Assembly: GCA_029237695.1 (NCBI GenBank)
Contig: JAQRGA010000340.1
Coordinates: forward strand, 1-64,000
Length of the DNA stretch: 64,000 nt
Direction of reading: 5' to 3'
Source of the DNA: Conchocele bisecta
Taxonomy: Eukaryota; Mollusca; Bivalvia; Lucinida; Thyasiridae
Shown: piece after piece, positions 57,385 to 64,000 of the stretch
How the letters are laid out: each line of letters starts with the position of its first letter
Numbering within the stretch: position 1 is the first letter of the stretch
Notes under the pieces: generated by a model
What the model was told of the DNA's origin: nothing
What the model saw: only the letters and a program-made list of their open reading frames with translations
The model's database searches: none
Translations under genes and position numbers: made by a program

Positions 57385-58700
57385 AAATGGACCCCACCCC
57401 CCTGAAAAAGTGACCCGCGGAGGGTCATTAATTCCCGCTATAGAATATTGACCCGGGGGACATTAATTCCGCTAATAGGAATATTGACCCCCCGCCCCCC
57501 CCTGTGGTACAAAATTGAACCCCCCCCCCCCTAACTCCTTATGTAATTTTTTTTTTGTCACAAAGTTACCGAAAGTGATTTGGTATTTCAATGTATCAAA
57601 CATAAAAAAAAACACCAACTTTGCGACCCCTAGCACCATGGGAGGGGTGAGGGGGGTCAATATGTTCTATGGCCGTGGTAAAATGACCCACCCCCATGCA
57701 AAGAATTAATTTGGGTTCTTATTTTTTGGGTCACAATTAATTTTCTAATTTGATAATACAAAACATAAAAAACAAAAAAACACAAACTTGGGATCCCCGA
57801 GCACCAGGGAGGGGGGGGGGGGGGGGGGGGGCGGGTCAATATTCTATTTGGACGAGGTTAAAAATGTCCCCCCCCCCGCTACCCCCCCCCCCCCCACCTA
57901 TGTAAAGGATATGATTTTTAGGTCTTATGGGTCCACAATTCCAATTCTTAAATTGATAATAACAGAGTTCTGAAATGCTGTATGGGTATCATGTACAAAC
58001 ATTAAAAACACATACACACTTGGGGACCACCCAGCACCAGGGAGGGGGGGGGTCAATTATTATTATATGGCCGTGGTAAAATGACCCACCCCATGTAAAG
58101 ATAGATTGAATTTGTGTTCTTTTATTGGTCACACTTAATTCTAATTTGTATTACAAAAAGTTCCGAAAGTGGGTTTAAATGGTATTTCATGTAACAAACA
58201 TAAGAAACAAACCCACACTTGGGAGCCCCCAGCCCAACAGGGGGGGGGGGGAGGGGGGGGGGGGGTCACTAATATTCTATTGGCCGTGGTTAAAAATGAC
58301 CCCCCCCCCACCCATGTAAAGATTTTTTTATATTTAGGTTATTAGGGGTCACAATTAATTCCTAATTTGTTTATACAAAGTTCCGAAAGTGGTATTGGTT
58401 TATTATGTAACAAACATAACGAAACACACACTTGGAACCCTCAACAACCAGGTGGGAGGGGGGTACTCAATGATTCTATGGCCGTGGTAAAATGACCCAA
58501 CCCCCCATAAATAAAGATTTATTTGGGTTCATCATGGGTTTCACAATTAATTCTAATAATTGATAATACATAAAGTTCCGAAAGTGTATGTAAAAAAAAT
58601 TTTACGTTAGTGGGTTGGGGGGGTCATTTTACCACAAGGTGGGGGGGGGTTTCCATTATTCTATTATTTTCCGCGCTGGGTCAATAAAATTCAATTCTGA
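57385..58700. repeat. ~200-bp tandem repeat with long G/C tracts
   Basis: The motif GGCCGTGGTAAAATGACCCA, followed by C-runs, CACAATTAATTCTAATTTG, TTCCGAAAGTG, ACAAACATA and a CAGCACCAGGGAGG-run, recurs with key positions at about 57671, 57851, 58069, 58282 and 58480. At 58620 the motif appears inverted (GTCATTTTACCACAAGGTGG). G runs reach 21 (57811-57831). CCGGTGTC at 57364 and GACACCGG at 58698 may be terminal inverted repeats of a parent element. Period jitter of 180-218 suggests indel error in homopolymers. Short frames here are not genes. Confidence 0.8.
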
Positions 58701-58870
58701 CACCGGAAAACTACGCCTTCAACCCCTCGCGAAGTAGTTTCCTTCCTTTGAATCGCCACTAATAATTTGTTTTTTTTAATTTTTAACACCTTTTGTATAT
58801 GTTTTTGAAGCGCAAATAAATTGCGGAATTATTGTAACGTATATAATAAAAAGGATTATTTTATTTGATA

Positions 58871-58977
58871 ATGTGGGGATATATGCCACATCGTTCCGCC
58901 CGCGGCAACGATATTTAGGAGCGCCAATATCGTTGTCGCTGCGGTAACATCGTGCATATATCCACATACAACTAACC
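58871..58977. mobile_element. Foldback hairpin, ATATATGCCACATCGTTCCG family
   Basis: TGTGGGGATATATGCCACAT, CGTTCCGCCCGCGGCAACGA and TATT mirror AATATCGTTGTCGCTGCGGT and AACATCGTGCATATATCCACA (as successive pieces). It is the intact relative of the interrupted hairpin at 56332-57075. Confidence 0.75.
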
Positions 58978-59072
58978 TATTAAGCTATTGACGTTTGCTT
59001 GCGTTAGATTGTGTTTTTCAATAAGGAAAATAAAGTGCGTATATAAATAACACTTACTATCAGAGTACGAAG

Positions 59073-59160
59073 TTTTTTTTTTTTTTTTTTTGGGTGTGTT
59101 TTGGGGTTTTGGTTTTTTTTTTTTTTTTTTTTTTGGTGTGGGGTTTCTGGGGGGGTGGGT
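59073..59160. repeat. Low-complexity T/G run
   Basis: A T19 tract, a G/T stretch, a T22 tract and GGTGTGGGGTTTCTGGGGGG occur in succession. This resembles homopolymer noise as much as genuine sequence. Confidence 0.7.
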
Positions 59161-59435
59161 TTCTATTATGACCTAGTCTAATATACGATTCCCACGGAGG
59201 GCCGATAATGTTAAATTATTTGCATTTCCATGGTGGTTGTAGAACGCATTTAAATTTAGAATGAGACTGGATAATTAGGTTATACGGCCCGAGGAGACTA
59301 GTGTAGCCCAAGATCAGAACCGGAGCGTATTGCGCCTACATGTAACATGGCCAACACTGTTCACCAATGAGTCAGGTGAAATCATATGTCATCGGCTTTA
59401 TTATTTGCCAACATGTAGAATCACGGTTCGTTAGC
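59161..59435. other. No recognisable feature
   Basis: I could find no pairing inverted repeats, tandem units or convincing reading frame in this stretch. Confidence 0.4.
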
Positions 59436-59560
59436 ATTGTACCGAGGAGATAATCCGCGAGCTTTTAGCTCGCGGATTATCTTCCTCGTACATGCGGGAC
59501 GAATTTTAGCTCGCGAACTATCTCCCCGTACAATTGCGGACGAACGTGACCTTAACTGTG
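59436..59560. mobile_element. Foldback MITE, GAGGAGATAATCC family, expanded copy
   Basis: GAGGAGATAATCCGCGAGCT and AGCTCGCGGATTATC form the core hairpin. A second partial arm follows (TTAGCTCGCGAACTATCTCC, TGCGGACGAACGTGAC, ending TTAACTGTG). The plus frame at 59437-59646 reads through it and is not a gene. Confidence 0.72.
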
Positions 59561-59984
59561 CTATCACAATCCTCATGTCCATACATTGCCCCATGTGCTG
59601 TGTAAATACAGAACAATCAAGTGGACAATTGTATTTTCAATGTTGATTAAACATCAGTAGTAATATTTTAAAATCAAAGTGTTTTGCAAGTGCTACATGT
59701 ATTAGGTGTGCCAGAGTGAATCGCAAATGATGCGCCGCAATTGATGCGCCCATTAAGAGCAGGTTTTCTCCCAGTCACAGACCATATGAAACGTTCCTGA
59801 CATGTTCCCGAAAGGGCTAATCCAAATATAAATACACACTGGATGGATTCGTGCTAAATCTTGCGATTTCCAGGAACCTTACTTATAACCGCAACGTACC
59901 CCGTGCTTATGCAGGAATTCAGTAAGTGTTGTTTTGGTTCTTTGGTCGAGGCTATTTTCGTTCAGTCCATTTATCAAGAGTACA

Positions 59985-60089
59985 CTGCCGCCTATGATAA
60001 TCTTGCCAATAAATATTTTTGGGTTGTCTTTATTTCAAAATAGTTAACATCATTTGTCAATATATGTTCAGACAAGTTGATAATCAAGT
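59985..60089 (+). repeat. Fragment of the CTGAGCCTGAGCTG foldback family
   Basis: ATAATCTTGCCAATAAATAT and TGTCTTTATTTCAAAATAG match the family's left section (compare 6942-6990 and 13800-13830). It is cut by the foldback copy starting at 60090. Bases 59561-59984 hold nothing recognisable. Confidence 0.5.
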
Positions 60090-60352
60090 GGGCCGTTTCA
60101 CTAAAAAATAAAAAAAACTTTCGTACGACTAAACCGATCCGTAAGTGCATAACTTTAGGATAGTCTGGAAATTTTCAATTGATGGATTTTAACTGTTTTT
60201 ATTGAACAAAGGACCTGGCATATTACAGCCTAAATGCTCAATAAAACGTAAATACCAATAATTGTATTTACAAGAAAATATTGATAGTGGTGAAATTGGA
60301 ACAGACTATCATAAAAGTTTGCACATACCGAAACATTTTAGTTCGTACCGAT
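60090..60352. mobile_element. Foldback TTCACTAAACTTCGTACG family, copy 7 (noisy)
   Basis: The left GGGCCGTTTCACTAAA is followed by an inserted A-rich tract before CTTTCGTACGACTAAAC. The right arm reads GTTTGCACATACCGAAACAT. Many 1-3 base insertions relative to copies 2 and 5 suggest sequencing error. Confidence 0.72.
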
Positions 60353-62010
60353 AAATGACTCGGAAATGAATGAAAATCTGGATTGTAATGAAAAAAATTT
60401 TAACATGCACACGTAATTATAGGTTTTCATCGTATTTCGGAAAACAACTTGTAACAATAATGAGTAGCATGAAAATTATGAACCGGTGGGGCTCCCAGAT
60501 AAGGAATTAGTAATTGAGTATTGTCACTCCATCATATGTTTCTGAAGCAATTTTGCGTATTTCAAAAGTTTATTAATTAATAAAATAGAATCACACTGCT
60601 GTTTACACAAATCAAACATTCCAGCAATTTATTGAATAGTTTGGCTTCCAAAATGAAAAACATGTCTTGGCATTTCATTATTATAATTGTGCTCCTTTGG
60701 AGACAATTCTAATGAAATTACCAAGATGTGTTGTTCATGGAAAATAAGAAACAATAAAATCTATATTTTGTGGTCTGTTTATTGTTTTCTGCAGTCATGA
60801 TAAAAAGGTTACAAAAATTAATCTTTTGATTGCTTTTTGATACTCGGGTTAACTTCTGATTTCAATTGTGGTTTTGGCAAACACAAAGTAGAAATTGTCT
60901 GTGCAATTGAGAACGGAAAACAACATGGTAAGCTTTAATCAAGTTGCAATTAATGCGATTGTTTAAGTTATACTATTAACATTGGTAGCTAATTTGCAGC
61001 TCATGATAAGCGAAAAACATTCATTTATAATATCATCTGATAACAACAGTACCGTTTGTTTTTTTCTTCAACATACATGTAGGCCGGAATGCATAAAGTA
61101 TATGTCTCAAACACAGGAATCAATACGTGCAGACGTAATTAAGGATAACAGTGTTTGCCGGGTGAGTAACCTGGTTTACCCTTGTACTCCCTTCGTGAAG
61201 GCCTGAAGGAAGAGAGAGAGTAAAACGCGGTAAGAAAGAAGGGACCTGACTTTGCGTTTGTTTCTTTTAATTATGGCTGCTGGAAACTCACAAACCACGC
61301 CACGCGCCTCCGGCAAAGGCCCACAACACTTACCAGTTCACACCGGGGTGCGCCTCGAATTTAATATGACATTTAAAAATGACACACCAGTGGAACTTAT
61401 TGTACTTACCACCCTGTAGCTTGCCTACAACAGCTGTAACCAGTCGCGTTGAAAGAATAAAATGGTAGAATTGTTCCAATTTCGGACACTAGGACATAAT
61501 TACGAAAAACCCAAAACAACTATGTTTGTTTCACCGTTGCCAAAATTTAGAAACTAATAATAACATTGGCCCCGCAACAAAAAGCTAATAACTCGAGACG
61601 AAATCTGAAATGTCACGACCCCGAAATTCGTGCTTATTGGGATTTGGATTTGAATGTATTTAGACCTAAGTATGTTGTTTATTTGTTCTCATGAATTCGT
61701 GCAGTCTGATACAAGAAAATAAACGTTAATTTGTTTGGTGGATGTAAAACGTCCTTCCGATGACTCAGTAGCGAGCATTGTAGCCTATGATCAAGATAGC
61801 GCAGACTGGATTTACAGTTTATTGAGCATGGCAGCAAAGGAAACAAAAACATGTTGGTCGTAACCCTGCTGCGAGCTGTCCACAGAAACTTACACGAAGT
61901 TAAGGAATATTATGTCAACTGAGGCAACCAGTAATCGGATTGGACACATAACGATGTATGTTTCGGAAGAACTATTTAAAGGCAGAACGTGACGAAAACA
62001 GCACCATCTG
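60353..62010. other. AT-rich region without supported genes or elements
   Basis: Plus frames at 60982-61206 and 61958-62146 are short and lack motifs. There is a small palindrome, CCTTCGTGAAGG, near 61190. I could identify no repeat family in this 1.6 kb. Confidence 0.4.
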
Positions 62011-62281
62011 GGGGCCGGGGTTTCAGTTTCACCTAAACTTAGTACAAACTATAATGTCCGTAAGTCTTGTAAAACCAAAGTTAATTGGATTTACATTTAA
62101 TTTGAGCAATAGGCTGCACATGCAGCCTATGCTCAAACAAATTTAAATCCAATCCCATCAATTGAAACTTCCAGACGATCCTATATTTAATGTAATTCAA
62201 TCAATTTGAAATTTTACAGACTATTCCTAGATCTGCAAATACGAAACATTTTAATCGTACGAAGTTTAGTGAAACGGCCCC
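62011..62281. mobile_element. Foldback TTCACTAAACTTCGTACG family, copy 8
   Basis: GGGGCCGGGGTTTCAGTTTC on the left and TCGTACGAAGTTTAGTGAAA then CGGCCCC on the right. The centre is GGCTGCACATGCAGCC. It is partly duplicated in the right arm (AATTGAAACTTCCAGACGAT and later AATTTGAAATTTTACAGACT). Confidence 0.78.
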
Positions 62282-62564
62282 AGGTTTTATAGGACGATCC
62301 ACCGTCCAAATCAACACTAAAACGACTTCCACCACGTGGTATATTCTTACATATCAAAATTTTCCCAAAAGTCGGCCAGATATTTTTGCAAATCATAATC
62401 ATCTGGAAGCTGCGATATTTAACTATTCAGTAACAAATGTGGGACAGACCGAATAAAATTGCCACGTGTAAACTCTGATTAACGTAATAAAAGGCTGTTA
62501 ATATGGAGACCGGTATTTCATCAAATAACAATAATAAATTGGGGGAGTCCTGTCCTATTATTAT
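62282..62564. other. No recognisable feature
   Basis: A minus frame at 62214-62402 starts here and enters the foldback arm; it is unsupported. Confidence 0.4.
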
Positions 62565-62920
62565 TTAATTCCCGTCAAACGTAGTGCGTATGTGCCATGA
62601 ACAAAACGGTACCTTGGAAACATTATTTTTGATATTTCCTGTCCAATAACGACCATTATCACTGGGGGGCGTATGAATTATGTTGCGGTGGCTGGGGTTA
62701 TTATTTAATTTAGCATTTTAAAGAAATGTGTAGGAGTTTGATCGGGTATTTTATAAATTAGAAATAGTTAGGTTATTGCCGTGAATGCGGGAAAAACATA
62801 ATCTGTGGCGCGGCATTGGAAAACGGGTTATGCACGGCAGAAGCCTGGCCCTATCCCGATATTTTCCTAAGCCTTGCCATATAGTTATTAACCATTCACG
62901 GCAACTAACCTACTAAATTC
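62565..62920 (-). mobile_element. MITE with GTTGACGGGATAA ends, copy 5 (inverted, noisy)
   Basis: CCCGTCAAACGTAGTGCGTA, TATTTCCTGTCCAATAACGA and GTTAGGTTATTGCCGTGAAT lead into the hairpin that ends CATTCACGGCAACTAACCTA. Numerous single-base insertions separate it from copies 2-4. Confidence 0.7.
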
Positions 62921-63482
62921 CTACCATTAATTTCCAAACAGTGTGATTCAAAATGGTTTTCGACTTGTTTTTTGCCCTAGATTCCCGTTAGCAACACATA
63001 TTTCTAAGAGATTTTCAATTTAGCATTGGGCTGGATCATGTAACGCCCCAAATCCTGTAAACGCCACATACGGGATTATAAAAATTTTATATTTGAGGGA
63101 AAACGTCTGAAGAAATGGCTTTGCTTACGATAACACATGGCGAAACATAAAACCTCAGATTGAATCCAACAACGATCAACAAAAGCTTGAACAACTGCAT
63201 ATCAGGAAATAAAATTTGACATTTTAACATATTTTCTAACATGTTCCATCATAACATACATATTATATTACATGTTCTACTCTTAATTATGTCTTTTTTT
63301 TTTTTTGGCGATTTTTTTACGAGGAGGGACAAGCGTTGTTTTATTGTTATTTTGGGAATAATTTGAAGAAATGTACTTGAAGATGGCACAATAAAGCCTG
63401 CGTACAAATAGGACCACTAATTAAACATCGGTAAAAGTTGACAGAATATTTTTCTGTAACGCGTAATCCAAATGTAGAAACA
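62921..63482. other. AT-rich region without supported genes
   Basis: Only a T14 run near 63293-63306 and general AT-richness are seen. Confidence 0.4.
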
Positions 63483-63538
63483 ACAATTGTCCAGAGTACA
63501 TGCGGAAAATATTCCGCATGTTACACTTGACAATTGTG
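63483..63538. repeat. Short hairpin with ACAATTGTC arms
   Basis: ACAATTGTCCAGAGTACATG and CGGAA face TTCCGCATGTTACACTTGAC and AATTGT around an AATATT centre. A T22 tract follows at 63553-63574. Confidence 0.7.
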
Positions 63539-63650
63539 TCTCCAACTTTTGATTTTTTTTTTTTTTTTTTTTTTACCGTGTACAGAAAATATTGTAAATT
63601 TTTGTAGAAGTTTCATGAAATTTCGCAGATGCCCGAAAAGGTAAAAAAAT

Positions 63651-64000
63651 CACCATGACATTGCCTCCATAAATGTTTGGGATGTTTACTGGAGATAAAT
63701 GGGGCCTGTTTGGGATTTTTGTGACCAGTTGTAACACCTGAGAAACATCACATGTTCCATGCCGCCATATGTGGAATGTTTCATGGAGAAATGGGGCCTT
63801 GTGGGAATATTTGTGAACCAGTGGTAAACTCCTGATGAAACATCACATGTCATGCCTCATTATGTGGAGTGTTGTTGGCTTGGAGGAAATGGGGCCAGTG
63901 GGATTTGTGAACCAGTGTAAAACCTGACTGAATTGAAACATCACCATGTTCATGCCTCATAATGTGGATGTTGGCTGGAGGGAAAATGGGGTCTGTTGGG
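63651..64000 (+). repeat. ~95-bp tandem repeat running off the right edge
   Basis: The motif GGAG-AAATGGGGCC, then TTTGTGACCAGT, AACATCACATGT and CATGCCTCATAATGTGGATG, recurs at 63691, 63785, 63882 and 63976, with a partial unit before 63691. Periods are 94, 97 and 94. The AAATGGGGC..TTTTTGTGACCAGT block resembles the left arm of the GACCAGTGTA element (8386-8589), so the unit may derive from it. Confidence 0.82.

Noticed and set aside
59073..59160. Telomere-like or G-rich functional sequence
   Set aside because: Irregular T and G homopolymers without a repeated unit, in a stretch with clear basecalling noise.

Overview
This is metazoan nuclear DNA, probably from a bivalve mollusc. It is AT-rich and gene-poor, packed with short foldback (MITE-like) elements, non-autonomous DNA transposons and SINE/LINE ends, and two large tandem arrays. 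The bivalve assignment rests on interspersed repeat motifs I associate with bivalve genomes, such as the GTTTCACTAAACTTCGTACG foldback ends, the GACCAGTGTA...GATCAGGATCTGCACTG element and TGACCTTGACCTT. It is recognition, not a database match. No bacterial operons, rRNA, tRNA or CRISPR were seen.

Left edge (1-1550): the only convincing protein-coding signal is a partial minus-strand first exon (102-1, 34 codons, strong Kozak context). It runs off the window and has a TATA box, two palindromic CRE sites and three CCAAT boxes upstream. Behind this promoter lie direct duplications and a degenerate repeat cluster.

1550-20230: a patchwork of mobile-element remnants. These include a hAT-type element with a perfect 8-bp target duplication (2293-2815), pogo/Tigger-like short elements with TA duplications, and a PIF/Harbinger-like element with a TTA duplication and a decayed internal ORF (16758-18103). 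A TTAA-flanked family is present in at least four copies. A SINE-like insertion with a 12-bp target duplication splits an older MITE (15489-15963). Many foldback families recur.

20225-48965: one continuous satellite of about 38 bp per unit, roughly 750-780 copies and about 45% of the window. Its unit begins with the terminal bases of the inverted-repeat element that abuts it on the left. The long minus-strand reading frames here exist because the unit has no stop codon in any minus-strand frame; they are not genes.

48966-51578: mobile-element remnants, a 94-bp palindrome and a retroposon tail bounded by 72-bp direct repeats. 51579-55623: a second array, 57 bp per unit, about 71 copies. 55624-64000: further foldback and nested elements, a G-tract-rich tandem repeat of about 200 bp (57385-58700), and a 95-bp tandem repeat that runs off the right edge.

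Data quality matters. Both arrays are nearly perfect at their edges and full of indels inside, and the last 8 kb also shows indel and homopolymer noise. This looks like unpolished long-read consensus, so copy numbers and internal variants should not be taken literally. I found no previously undescribed gene system. The most novel-looking features are the apparent birth of the 38-bp satellite at a transposon terminus and the unannotated promoter plus first exon at the left edge.
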